NCBI RefSeq assembly: GCF_002910915.1
Contig: NZ_NEUF01000057.1
Coordinates: forward strand, 1-55,732
Reading direction: 5' to 3'
DNA: 55,732 nucleotides
Source of the DNA: Streptomyces sp. SM10
GTDB taxonomy: Bacteria; Actinomycetota; Actinomycetes; Streptomycetales; Streptomycetaceae
A program made the position numbers and the translations under genes. A model generated the notes under the pieces. It saw nothing but the letters and a program-made list of their open reading frames with translations. It was not told where the DNA came from and did not search any database. Shown here in pieces: positions 25,904-33,929 of the stretch. How positions within the stretch are numbered: the stretch's first letter is position 1; the number at the start of each line of letters is the position of its first letter.

Positions 25904-27761
25904 CGTGCGACACCACGGTGTGCAGTTGGGGCGTCGCCCTGGCCACACCCGCGAGTTGCCGGATGTGATCCTGGAAGCCTTCGGACTGCACGACCTGGAT
26001 GTGGGCCGCCGCGTCCTGCCAGCGCGCGATGTTGATGTAGGTGTTCGGGTTGGTCATGGAGCGGACCAGGGTGTGGTCGACGAAGCCGGGCTGCTCGCGC
26101 ATGTACACCGAGCTGGCCTCGAAGACCTTCTCGAACTCCTCGGGTGCCGCGGTCAGGATGAATTCGTTGATCAGGATCACCATCGGGGAACCTCCGTCGA
26201 GTTGTGCGTGGAAGGAAGCCCGCAGCTCACGCCGCGGGATCTTGCCGTTGGGGGTACGGGGAATCCGCTCGACCACCTCGTGGCTGCGGACCTGCTTGTA
26301 ATAGGGCAGCCGGGCGTTGAGGCGGGTGAGAGCCTCTTCCGCGTCGCCCCGGGAAGCCGGATCGGTGAGGACGAGGAGCGCGTGGGCGACCGCGCCGGAC
26401 ACCGGGTCGGGCCGGTCGAGCACCACACTGTCGGCGACGGCCGGGTCCTCGGCGAGGAGGGCCTCGATCTCGCTCGGCCCCACGAGCCAGTTGTCACACT
26501 TGAATACGTCCTTGATCCGGTCGGTGAGGCGGAGCCGGTCGCCCTCGTCGATGCGGCCGACGTCTCCGGTGGCCAGCCAGCCGTCGGCGTCGACGGCCGG
26601 GCCGTGAGCCGGGTCGAGGTAGCCGCGCATCACCTGTGCCCCTCTGACCTGGATCTCCCCGGTCCGCCCCGTCGGCAGCACCGTGCCGTCCTCCAGCGAG
26701 ACCACCCGGTGCTCGGTTCCCTCGACGGGCCTGCCGACGGAACCGGTCCGGTGTTCGCCCGGCCGGTCGAAGTGGGTCAGGGGAGAGGCCTCGGCGAGGC
26801 CGTAGCCCTGGACCACGGGGACGCCGAAGTGGCGGGAAAGGGCCTCGGCGACAGCCGGTGGCAGGGCTGAACCCCCGGAGGCGATCATCCGGGCGTCCGG
26901 CAGGCTCAGTCCGGGCAGCCGGGGGTGGGCCGCGAGCTGGGCGAGCCGGGCGGGCAGTGAGTAGATGTGCCCGGCCCTGCACGCGCGGGCGCGCTCCATC
27001 GCGTGGACCGGGTCCGTCTCCGGCACCAGCACCTGGGTCGCGCCGGCGGCCAACGCCGAGTTCATGTGCATGGGGTGGTAGCTGGGGAAGTGCACGAGCG
27101 TGACGGAACCGGCCTCCAGTCCATGGGCCCGGGCTGTCTGCACCGCGTTGACCGTCACGTTGCGGTGACTGAGCACGACGGCCTTGGGCATCCCCGTGGT
27201 ACCGCTGGTGAAGTGCAGTGCGGCAGGGTCCTGCGGGTCGGCGGGATGCTCGGGCACCACCCCCGGTGCGGCGGCGTCCAGAAGACCGGCGAGGCGTGGC
27301 ACCACCGGCCCGGCCTCCCCCGCGTCCTCCCCGAGCACGGCGACCAGGTCGAGCGCGGGCAGCCCGTGGCGTATCCGGTGCAGCCGGCCGTGGAGCCCGG
27401 CCCCGAACAGGGCCGCCCGCGCGCCGGAAGCCTCCAGGACGTACTGGAGTTGCTGCTCGCGCAGCAGGGGGACGACCAGGAGCGCCGTGTTCCCGCTGCG
27501 CAGAGCACCGTGGTAGGCGATCACGACGTCGGGGTGCAGGTCGGCGCCGATCGCGATGACGGCGCCCCCGGCGCCGAACCGGTCGCGCAGTACGGCGGCG
27601 CACCGGTCCACCGCCGCGTCGAGCGACGCGTAGGTGACCGTACGGGTGCCGAGGACGAGTGCGGGGCGGTCGCCGTGGCGGCGGGCGGCGGAACGCAGCA
27701 GCAGGTCGGCGCGCGCGGGGAGCATCTCCGGCAGGTCCGGCCCGTCCAGGAGGTCACGCAC
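25893..27761 (-). CDS. acyl-CoA ligase fused to an ABM monooxygenase domain
   Basis: A 622-aa protein in one open frame. Residues 1-526 are an AMP-forming acyl-CoA synthetase: TSGTTGMPKAV (A3), TGDVGRIDEGDRL (A7), RIKDVFK (A8) and RTPNGKIPRREL with the C-terminal Lys (A10). Residues 527-622 form an antibiotic-biosynthesis-monooxygenase (ABM) domain beginning MVILINEFILTA, the ferredoxin-like fold of cofactor-free anthrone oxygenases such as ActVA-ORF6. Ligases of this kind occur in mithramycin and oxytetracycline clusters (MtmL, OxyH) as separate genes. Start is a GTG (27759-27761) overlapping the aromatase stop by 8 bases. A full ribosome site and ATG sit at the domain junction, so the ABM domain may also be made alone. 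Confidence 0.86.
   Translation of the reverse strand: MRDLLDGPDLPEMLPARADLLLRSAARRHGDRPALVLGTRTVTYASLDAAVDRCAAVLRDRFGAGGAVIAIGADLHPDVVIAYHGALRSGNTALLVVPLLREQQLQYVLEASGARAALFGAGLHGRLHRIRHGLPALDLVAVLGEDAGEAGPVVPRLAGLLDAAAPGVVPEHPADPQDPAALHFTSGTTGMPKAVVLSHRNVTVNAVQTARAHGLEAGSVTLVHFPSYHPMHMNSALAAGATQVLVPETDPVHAMERARACRAGHIYSLPARLAQLAAHPRLPGLSLPDARMIASGGSALPPAVAEALSRHFGVPVVQGYGLAEASPLTHFDRPGEHRTGSVGRPVEGTEHRVVSLEDGTVLPTGRTGEIQVRGAQVMRGYLDPAHGPAVDADGWLATGDVGRIDEGDRLRLTDRIKDVFKCDNWLVGPSEIEALLAEDPAVADSVVLDRPDPVSGAVAHALLVLTDPASRGDAEEALTRLNARLPYYKQVRSHEVVERIPRTPNGKIPRRELRASFHAQLDGGSPMVILINEFILTAAPEEFEKVFEASSVYMREQPGFVDHTLVRSMTNPNTYINIARWQDAAAHIQVVQSEGFQDHIRQLAGVARATPQLHTVVSHVEH
26181..26195 (-). promoter_or_regulatory. 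internal ribosome site and ATG at the ligase/ABM junction
   Basis: Minus strand GGAGG (26191-26195), 7-base spacer, ATG (26181-26183), exactly where the ABM fold begins. It is in frame with the ligase and there is no stop between the two. Consistent with a former gene boundary whose stop was lost, or with dual translation. Confidence 0.65.
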
Positions 27762-28797
27762 CGGACGTCCCCTCCACGAAGGCCTTGGCCCGCCGCAGGG
27801 TGGCCGAGCTGTTGCGCCCCAGGGCTTCCCTGACGAACGTCCGGGCCTGCTGCACGGTGGCGTCGGGGCCCAGTACCCGGGTCACGGCCGCCGTCTCCAG
27901 GACGACGCTGTGCTCGGCGACGGCGGTGACGCCCCGGGCGTCCTCGGTCAGCAGCCAGCTGCCGGTGTGGACCCGGAGCAGAGCAGGAGTGATGAGCTGC
28001 TTGTAGTGGATGCTGCGGGGCGCCTGGCAGATCCGGACGGACCGCGTGGTGTGGGACGAGCCGTCCGAGGTCCGGGTGTCCATCTCCAGGACCTGTACAC
28101 CGGGCGCGGGCTCGGTGAGCTCCACCCGAGCCACGTGCGGGAGGCGCTCGACCCAGTGCTCCGCGCGGTCCAGGAAGGCATGGGCCGCGGCGGCGGTGCC
28201 CTCGATGTGCAGGCTGTCGCGGAAGGTGAAGGACGTATCCATGCCGGCCTCCTTCTCCCGGGCCGCTTCGGCGAGGGAGGCCAGTTCGGCGCGGCTGTTG
28301 CCGTCGACCGCCTTCTCCAGCCAGCCGAGGGTGTCGGCGTCGTCACCGACCGCCGCGTAGCTGTGGGCGAGGACCACCTCGCTGCCGGCCCCGGCCGAGC
28401 GGACGGTCCACTCACCGCCCATGGCGGCGATCGGCGCCTTCGGCCGGTCCTGGCCGAAGGAGATGCGCCGGCGTGCGGGGTCGACCAGGCGACGGGAGGT
28501 CCAGGTGCGCACCCCGCCGTTGGCTGTCGCCCACAGCTGGAGCCGCTCGGGGCCGCCGCCGTCCGGCGCACGCTCCAGGAACCGGGCGTGCACGGTCGGC
28601 GGGAAGATCAGCGGCCATTTCTCGACATCGGCGAGCAGGTCGAAGACGACCGCCGGCGCGGCCGGGACGGCGACGGTGTGCTCGACGTCGACGCGCGTCG
28701 GGTCGCCGGCGCGTTCACCGGGCGTGCGGCGGGAAGGACGGTCGAAGACCTCCGGGGCGGCGGGCTGCTTGGCGGTTCGGGGCGTGGTCTCGGACAC
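27754..28797 (-). CDS. di-domain aromatase/cyclase
   Basis: Two tandem START/Bet v1-like (SRPBCC) domains in 347 aa: the first from about residue 38 (VEHTVAVPAAPAVVFDLLAD), the second from about 190 (FRDSLHIEGTAAAAHAFL). Di-domain aromatases of this class (OxyK, MtmQ, DpsF type) act after a C9 ketoreductase, closing and dehydrating the first ring with C7-C12 geometry. The linked C9-KR gene directly upstream agrees with that. It starts 35 bases after the KR stop and its own stop overlaps the ligase start. Confidence 0.92.
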   Translation of the reverse strand: MSETTPRTAKQPAAPEVFDRPSRRTPGERAGDPTRVDVEHTVAVPAAPAVVFDLLADVEKWPLIFPPTVHARFLERAPDGGGPERLQLWATANGGVRTWTSRRLVDPARRRISFGQDRPKAPIAAMGGEWTVRSAGAGSEVVLAHSYAAVGDDADTLGWLEKAVDGNSRAELASLAEAAREKEAGMDTSFTFRDSLHIEGTAAAAHAFLDRAEHWVERLPHVARVELTEPAPGVQVLEMDTRTSDGSSHTTRSVRICQAPRSIHYKQLITPALLRVHTGSWLLTEDARGVTAVAEHSVVLETAAVTRVLGPDATVQQARTFVREALGRNSSATLRRAKAFVEGTSGA

Positions 28798-28832
28798 GGG
28801 TGTGCACCTTCCGAAGGGAGCGGCGGGGCCGG

Positions 28833-29636
28833 TCAGTAGTTGCCGAGGCCGCCGCAGACGTTGAGCGCCTGTGCGGTGACGGCGTCCGCGGCCGGCGAGA
28901 CGAGGTAGCCGACCATGGCGGCGACCTCCTCGGGGGTGGTGTAGCGGCCGAGCGGGATCTTGGCCTCGAAGCGCTCACGGATCTGCTCCTCGCCGGTGTT
29001 CCACGCCTCGGCGTAGGCCCGGCGTACGCGCTCGGCCATGGGGGTCTCGACATACCCGGGACAGACCGCGTTGACGGTGGTGCCCGAGGAGGCGAGTTCC
29101 AGCCCGATGGCCTTGGTCATCCCGATCACACCGGCCTTGGAAGCGGAGTACGGGGCTGCCAGGACGACGCCCTGCTTGCCCCCGGTGGAGGCGATGTTGA
29201 CGATCCGTCCGCGCGGCCGCCCGAGCATGCCTCCCGTCGACAGAACCTCGCGGGTCACCAGGAAGACGCTGTTGAGGTTGGTGTCCACGACGTCGTACCA
29301 GACGTCGTCGGAGAGTTCGGCGGTGACTCCGCCGCCGTTGCGGCCGGCGTTGTTGACCAGGACGTCGATCGGTCCGAACGCCGCGACGGCGGCGGTGACC
29401 ACCTCGGCCACCTCCGCGCGGGAGCGCACGTCGCACGTCGCACCGTCCACCTCGTAGCCCTGGTCACGCAGTTCCTTGACGGTGGCGGCGACGTTCTCGG
29501 CGGAGCGTGCGCACAGGAAGACACGGAGTCCGCTGCCGGCCAGGGCGCGTGCGACGGCAAGACCGATTCCGCTGGTGGCGCCCGTGATCAGGGCCGTACG
29601 CGAGTCGGCGGGGGTGCGGGGGGTGCTGGCGGACAT
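28833..29636 (-). CDS. C9 polyketide ketoreductase (ActIII type)
   Basis: A 267-aa SDR that ends QALNVCGGLGNY, identical to the ActIII ending I remember, with NIASTGGKQGVV (Ser150) and APYSASKAGV (Tyr163, Lys167). It should reduce the C9 carbonyl of the nascent poly-beta-ketone on ACP with NADPH, the step that permits regiospecific first-ring closure. The PGG motif of ActIII, which influences hydride face, here reads NGG (GRNGGGVTAE, Asn100). The ATG 29634-29636 follows GAGGAG. First gene of a six-gene minus-strand operon ending with the PF04199 cyclase. Confidence 0.94.
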   Translation of the reverse strand: MSASTPRTPADSRTALITGATSGIGLAVARALAGSGLRVFLCARSAENVAATVKELRDQGYEVDGATCDVRSRAEVAEVVTAAVAAFGPIDVLVNNAGRNGGGVTAELSDDVWYDVVDTNLNSVFLVTREVLSTGGMLGRPRGRIVNIASTGGKQGVVLAAPYSASKAGVIGMTKAIGLELASSGTTVNAVCPGYVETPMAERVRRAYAEAWNTGEEQIRERFEAKIPLGRYTTPEEVAAMVGYLVSPAADAVTAQALNVCGGLGNY

Positions 29637-29717
29637 CTCACTCCTCGTTGCTGGCCGCGGTGCGGCGTCCTCGGGGCACGGGCCGGTGTGCGGGGCCCGT
29701 GCCGGGCGTCGACAGAG

Positions 29718-29760
29718 AGGCTTTCCGGGGACGGTCGAGTCCGGCTCGAACGCTGCTGGA
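29718..29760 (-). promoter_or_regulatory. candidate SARP-dependent promoter of the KR operon
   Basis: On the minus strand three heptamers, TCCAGCA (29754-29760), TCGAGCC (29743-29749) and TCGACCG (29732-29738), are spaced at 11 bp. Eight bases further is AAGCCT (29718-29723), a weak -10. This is the best match to the ActII-ORF4/DnrI consensus in the window. Confidence 0.65.
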
Positions 29761-29777
29761 GCGTGGCCGCCGGCGCG

Positions 29778-29820
29778 TGGACTGATCCTCAAGTGCTTCT
29801 CCAGCCGGCGCTCCTACGTT
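29778..29820 (+). promoter_or_regulatory. candidate SARP-dependent promoter of the O-methyltransferase gene
   Basis: Plus-strand heptamers TGGACTG (29778), TCAAGTG (29789) and TCCAGCC (29800), each 11 bp apart, then 8 bases, then TACGTT (29815-29820) as -10. The start codon lies 55 bases downstream. Back to back with the KR operon site. Confidence 0.6.
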
Positions 29821-29874
29821 GGCCAGGTCTTGGCGACTGCCGGGGCCCGTGGGGGTCCTGAAAGAGGAGTGACG

Positions 29875-30549
29875 ATGGAATTTCCTGCCGACCAGCCGAT
29901 GCGGGTACAGGCGACCCAGGAGGTCGTCGACTACGTGGTCGCGAGTGGCATCGCACCGCTTCCCGCCCACCACGAGCTGGTGGAGCGCACCGAGAAGGAG
30001 ACGGGTGACAAGGCCGGAATGCGGATAGCGCCCGAACAGGGCGCTCTCATCACGCTGCTGGCCCGGATGGCCGGGGCGCGCCAGGCGGTCGAGGTGGGAA
30101 CGTTCACCGGCTACTCCTCGCTCTCCATCGCCCGCGCACTGCCAGCCGGCGGACATCTGCTGTGCTGCGACACCAGCGAGGAGTGGACGCGCATAGCCCG
30201 GGACGGGTGGGAGTCCGCAGGGCTGGCCGGGCTGATCGAGCTGCGTCTGGGCCCTGCCCTGGAGACCCTGCGGTCCCTGCCCCCGGAGGAGAGCATCGAC
30301 TTCTCGTTCGTGGACGCCGACAAGACCGGGTACGCCGCTTACTTCGAGGAGCTCGTGGTCAGGACCCGGCCGGGCGGCCTGATCGTCTTCGACAACGTCC
30401 TGTACGGCGGCCGGGTGCTCGGTGACGAGCCGGTGACCGGGAACGCCGCCGCCCTGCGCGAGTTCAACCCCGCGCTGGCGGCCGACCCGCGGGTCGACGT
30501 GGTCATGCTGCCGCTCGCCGACGGTCTGACCATCGCCCGCAAACGCTGA
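29875..30549 (+). CDS. SAM-dependent O-methyltransferase (CCoAOMT family)
   Basis: A 224-aa class I catechol-type O-methyltransferase. Motif I is AVEVGTFTGYSSLSIARAL, followed by FVDADKTGY and DNVLYGGRV, the residues that bind the divalent metal and SAM in the COMT/CCoAOMT group. It likely methylates a phenolic hydroxyl of the aromatic product. A GAGGAG site precedes the ATG, and a SARP-like promoter lies directly upstream. A strong stem-loop follows. Confidence 0.92.
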   Translation: MEFPADQPMRVQATQEVVDYVVASGIAPLPAHHELVERTEKETGDKAGMRIAPEQGALITLLARMAGARQAVEVGTFTGYSSLSIARALPAGGHLLCCDTSEEWTRIARDGWESAGLAGLIELRLGPALETLRSLPPEESIDFSFVDADKTGYAAYFEELVVRTRPGGLIVFDNVLYGGRVLGDEPVTGNAAALREFNPALAADPRVDVVMLPLADGLTIARKR

Positions 30550-30555
30550 CCCCCG

Positions 30556-30601
30556 CCCGGCCCACGGGGTCCCCGCACACTGCGGGGCCCCGTGGGCCGG
30601 G
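30556..30601 (+). terminator. strong stem-loop after the O-methyltransferase gene
   Basis: About 20 bp of GC pairing with one bulged base and an ACACT loop, 7 bases past the stop. It lies before the GMC oxidase gene in the same direction, so it may be a terminator or a partial read-through point. Confidence 0.7.
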
Positions 30602-30694
30602 ACGGCATCCGTACCCGGGGAAGCCCCGCCGGCCGGACCACGCGGGCCCGCAGGAGCCCCCCTCAACCGTCGTTCGCTCAGTCAGAGGAGTGGT

Positions 30695-32251
30695 ATGTCA
30701 GGCAGGAAGTCGCTCTCCCGTCGCCGGTTCCTCACCGGCGTCGCGGCAGGCACAGCACTCGGGGTCCTTCCGCTGCGGCCCGCCGTGGCCGCGGCGGCGG
30801 AGCCCGTCGAGATCCTCATCATCGGCAGTGGGTACGCCGGCAGCGTCGCCGCCCTCCGGTTCGCCCAGGCGGGTCTGAGCTCGGTGGTCCTCGAACGCGG
30901 CAGGCGCTGGCCGGTGACCGCGCAGGGCGGCACCTTCGCCACCCCCGCGGCACCGGACGGCCGGGCCTCCTGGCTCAGCTCCTGGAGTCCGTTCGTCCCC
31001 CAGCAGCTCGACGTGTACCCCGGCGTACTCGAAGCCTTCAGGGCCGACGGGGTCACCGCACTCGCCGGAGCGGGGGTCGGCGGCGGGTCCCTGGTCAACA
31101 ACGCGGTGATGCTCAAGCCCTCCGAGGCTGCCTTCAACCGGGCGTTCGGCACGGACATCGAGTTCGACGAGATGAGCGAGCGCTGGTACGCGCGGGCCCG
31201 CGCCCTGATCGGCCCGGCCCCGATGCCGGACGACGTCTACGCCTCCACGCACTACACCGCCGCCCGCTCCTTCGCCGCCGAGACCACGGCGGCGGGCCTG
31301 GCACCGTTCCGGGCGGACATGGCGGTGGACTGGCAGGCAGTACGGGAGGAGCAGGCGGGCACCCGCGAGCCGTCCCTGATACTCGCCCGTTCCATCTGGG
31401 GGGCCAACAGCGGGGCCAAGCGCAGCGTCGACCGGACCATCCTGGCCGATGCCGAAGCCACCGGGCGGGTGTCGGTGGTGACCCTGACGCGCGTGGTGGA
31501 CGTGGTCCCCGCGAACGGCCGCTACGTGGTGCGGTGCGAGCGCATCGACGACACGGGTGCCGTGGTCGCCCGGCCCGACTACAGCGCCAAGCACGTGTTC
31601 TTCGCGGCAGGTTCACTGGGGACCAGCAGGCTGCTGGTCGCAGCCCGGGGACGGGGCAGTCTGCCCGCACTCCGCGCCTCGGTCGGCAAGGGCTGGGGCA
31701 CCAACAGCGACCGGCAGACGGTCCGGGTGGGCATGCCGTGGAACAACCCCACGCAGGGGGGCCCGTCGGGCATCGTCGCCCAGGACCTCGACAACCCGTA
31801 CGAGCCCGTCACGATGATCAACTTCCCGTGGCCGGTGCCACCCGCGGACGGGACCGGGGCGCTCGGCGCGCTGGCCATGACCACATGTGCCGCGGACGGC
31901 TACTTCAGCTACGACGCGGCGACCGACGGGGTCTCCCTGACCTGGCCCGCCACCGGGGCCGCGGCCGTACGCGCCACCCAGGCGGTCACCGCCACCGTGG
32001 ACCGGATCAACGCCGCCAATCCCGGCACCTCCACACTGCGGGTCAACGCCGACACCACGTCGCACACGCTGGGCGGCGCGGTCATCGGGAAGGCGTGCAG
32101 GCCGGACGGCCGGCTGCACGGCTACGAGAACCTGAACGTCATCGACAGCTCCCTCATCCCCGGCACGATGGCAACGGTGCCACCGGCCCTGACCGTCACC
32201 GCGCTCGCCGACCGCTGCGTCCACAAGGCGCTGAACCGCATGCTGAACTGA
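30695..32251 (+). CDS. Tat-exported GMC-type oxidase (cholesterol oxidase-like)
   Basis: A 518-aa FAD flavoprotein with a twin-arginine leader (SRRRFLTGVAAGTA, cleavage near AVAAAA), then the Rossmann IIGSGYAGSVAALRFA and the C-terminal GMC signature ENLNVIDSSLIPG. The overall plan is that of Streptomyces cholesterol oxidase, and the active-site His is kept (SHTLGGAVIGKA), but the Asn-Pro pair of cholesterol oxidase near the C-terminus reads Pro-Pro (ATVPPALTVTAL). The substrate is therefore probably not a sterol. Inside this cluster it is a good candidate for an extracellular final oxidation of the secreted product. GAGGAG precedes the ATG. Confidence 0.86.
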   Translation: MSGRKSLSRRRFLTGVAAGTALGVLPLRPAVAAAAEPVEILIIGSGYAGSVAALRFAQAGLSSVVLERGRRWPVTAQGGTFATPAAPDGRASWLSSWSPFVPQQLDVYPGVLEAFRADGVTALAGAGVGGGSLVNNAVMLKPSEAAFNRAFGTDIEFDEMSERWYARARALIGPAPMPDDVYASTHYTAARSFAAETTAAGLAPFRADMAVDWQAVREEQAGTREPSLILARSIWGANSGAKRSVDRTILADAEATGRVSVVTLTRVVDVVPANGRYVVRCERIDDTGAVVARPDYSAKHVFFAAGSLGTSRLLVAARGRGSLPALRASVGKGWGTNSDRQTVRVGMPWNNPTQGGPSGIVAQDLDNPYEPVTMINFPWPVPPADGTGALGALAMTTCAADGYFSYDAATDGVSLTWPATGAAAVRATQAVTATVDRINAANPGTSTLRVNADTTSHTLGGAVIGKACRPDGRLHGYENLNVIDSSLIPGTMATVPPALTVTALADRCVHKALNRMLN

Positions 32252-32494
32252 TCACCGCCCTCGCGCCCTTCCCGGTCACCGGGCGGGGAGGGGCGCCAGG
32301 CTCACGGGAGCCCTTCCGGAGCCGGCCGCCACGTAGCAGTACCTCACGAACGGCACAAACAGCTTTCGGACAATCTGCGTTCAGTCTGGATACGTCCATT
32401 CGACAGTACCGGCGGCCCGTCTGGGTAGCGTTCCGGTGCATCACAGGCACTACACAAAGCGGCCAGGTCACACCGGTACTCGGGGGAGTCCGCC

Positions 32495-33331
32495 ATGACA
32501 CGGCAATGCAGACCTTGGGGGGAAATGATGGACATTTCCGTGGTCATACTGGGAATCCTGGACTTACGGTTCGGCGACATGTCCTGCGTTCCCAGCGCGC
32601 CCAAACCGAAGAAGGTGCTCGCGCTTCTCCTCATCTATTGCAACCAGATTGTCCCGGTCTCCGCGCTGGTGGAGGAGTTGTGGGGCTGTCGGCCACCCGC
32701 CAGCGCCAGGACCACCTTGCAGACGTACATACTGACGCTCCGCAAACTCCTGCAGGCCGCGGAACCCGCCGCCGGTGAGCTGCTGGTGACTGCGGGGCCG
32801 GGATACATGCTGAGGATTCCCGACACCGCCTTCGACCTGCACCGCTTCAGCCAGCTGGCCAAGCAGGGGCGTGAGGCCATCAGCCGGGGCGACGACGTGG
32901 CGGGGGTGGCGCTCCTGTCGCAGGCCCTGGAGCTGTACCACGGCCAGGTGCTGGCGGACGTGGACACCGGGCAGCGCGTCACCGCCCATGTCACACGGCT
33001 GGAGGAGCTGAGGCTGACCACTCTCGGGCTCTGCATCGACGCCGAGATGAGGCTCGGCCGGCACCAGGAACTCCTCGACGAGCTCGCCGCCCTCACCGCC
33101 CACCACCGCTTTCACGAGCATCTGCACGCCCAGTACATGCGGGCCCTGTGGCGGTCGGGGCGCCGCTCGTGCGCCCTGGACGTGTACCAGCGGTTGCGCC
33201 GCTCCCTGGCCGAGGAACTCGGCATGGAGCCCGCCTGGTTCCTCCAGCAGCTCCAGCGTGCCGTCCTCTCCTCGGCCTCGCCGCAGCATCAGATGCTGCC
33301 GGGCGGGATGCCGTACGAGCCGGCCGGCTGA
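32495..33331 (+). CDS. SARP-family pathway activator with a TTA codon
   Basis: A 278-aa Streptomyces antibiotic regulatory protein. The N-terminal OmpR-type winged helix (KPKKVLALLLIYCNQIVPVSALVEELWG, described in part) is followed by the BTAD helical domain to the end (RRSLAEELGMEPAW). It should bind the 11-bp heptamer repeats found in four cluster promoters. An in-frame TTA (32564-32566) makes translation dependent on the bldA tRNA. Two starts are possible: ATG 32495 behind GGGGAG, or ATG 32525/32528 behind GGGGGG, which fits the family N-terminus better. The 243-base region upstream is AT-richer than its neighbours and probably holds the promoter. Confidence 0.92.
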   Translation: MTRQCRPWGEMMDISVVILGILDLRFGDMSCVPSAPKPKKVLALLLIYCNQIVPVSALVEELWGCRPPASARTTLQTYILTLRKLLQAAEPAAGELLVTAGPGYMLRIPDTAFDLHRFSQLAKQGREAISRGDDVAGVALLSQALELYHGQVLADVDTGQRVTAHVTRLEELRLTTLGLCIDAEMRLGRHQELLDELAALTAHHRFHEHLHAQYMRALWRSGRRSCALDVYQRLRRSLAEELGMEPAWFLQQLQRAVLSSASPQHQMLPGGMPYEPAG

Positions 33332-33354
33332 CCGCGGCCGCGCGGCCCGCCAGT

Positions 33355-33384
33355 CCGCGGGGGCCCGTTTCCGGGACCCCGCGG
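33355..33384. terminator. stem-loop between the convergent SARP and SnoaL-like genes
   Basis: Thirteen-base arms (33355-33367 and 33372-33384) with one mismatch and a very short loop between convergent genes. Confidence 0.5.
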
Positions 33385-33391
33385 CGCGCCG

Positions 33392-33847
33392 TCAGACCAG
33401 GTCGTCCCTGGTGACCTGCCGGTGCTTCACCAGCCATGCGTCACCGTCGCTCACCAGGAGGTCCTGGCACACCGTGCTGCGGTGCACGGCGGGGGAACCA
33501 CCGGTCTCGGTGGCGATCACCAGTGCGTAGCACCGGGCCGCGACAGTACCGTCCGGCCGGGGCTCCACCGTCAGCATGCCGAGCCAGTGCCGGTGCGTCA
33601 CCCCCTGCTCCGCGAGTGCGGCACGGGCCTTGGCGCTGCTCGCGGCGAGTGCGGCACAGCCGTCCGCGCGGTCGCGGCCGCCGTGCAGGAGGAAGGCGCC
33701 GTCCTCGGTGAACGTCTGCGCCCAGTCGTCGGTCCGGCCCTCGTCGAGGGCCTGCATCTGGCGTGCGTAGAAGTGGGAGATCTCGCCGTGGAGCCGGGCG
33801 ATGTCGGGCTGGGCCGATCCGAGCGGTGCGGTGCCGGTGTGCGGCAT
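33392..33847 (-). CDS. SnoaL-like/NTF2-fold protein
   Basis: A 151-aa protein with the cone-shaped NTF2 fold pattern: an N-terminal helix (ISHFYARQMQALDEG), WAQTFTEDGAFLLHGG, and strands ending HRSTVCQDLLVSDGDAWLVKHRQ. In aromatic polyketide pathways such proteins are either ring cyclases (SnoaL, AknH) or hydroxylation partners (SnoaL2-type); the sequence does not decide. AAGGAGG precedes the ATG. It lies 82 bases downstream of the MarR gene in the same direction and may be co-transcribed with it. Confidence 0.8.
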   Translation of the reverse strand: MPHTGTAPLGSAQPDIARLHGEISHFYARQMQALDEGRTDDWAQTFTEDGAFLLHGGRDRADGCAALAASSAKARAALAEQGVTHRHWLGMLTVEPRPDGTVAARCYALVIATETGGSPAVHRSTVCQDLLVSDGDAWLVKHRQVTRDDLV

Positions 33848-33929
33848 CGGACCTCCTTCGCGCTGTAGGGGCCACCAGCGTGCGCGGCGCGCCTGGAACG
33901 CGGCTGGAGTCCCGCTGGAACGCGGACGC

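Noticed and set aside
30663..30680. Possible SARP heptamers before the GMC oxidase gene
   Set aside because: Only one heptamer is convincing and it abuts the ribosome site, leaving no room for a promoter.
30695..32251. Annotation simply as cholesterol oxidase
   Set aside because: The fold and His agree but the conserved Asn-Pro is Pro-Pro and the gene lies in an aromatic PKS cluster.
32380..32420. TTC-containing repeats upstream of the SARP gene
   Set aside because: Spacings are 15 and 19 bases rather than 11, so they do not fit an autoregulatory SARP site.
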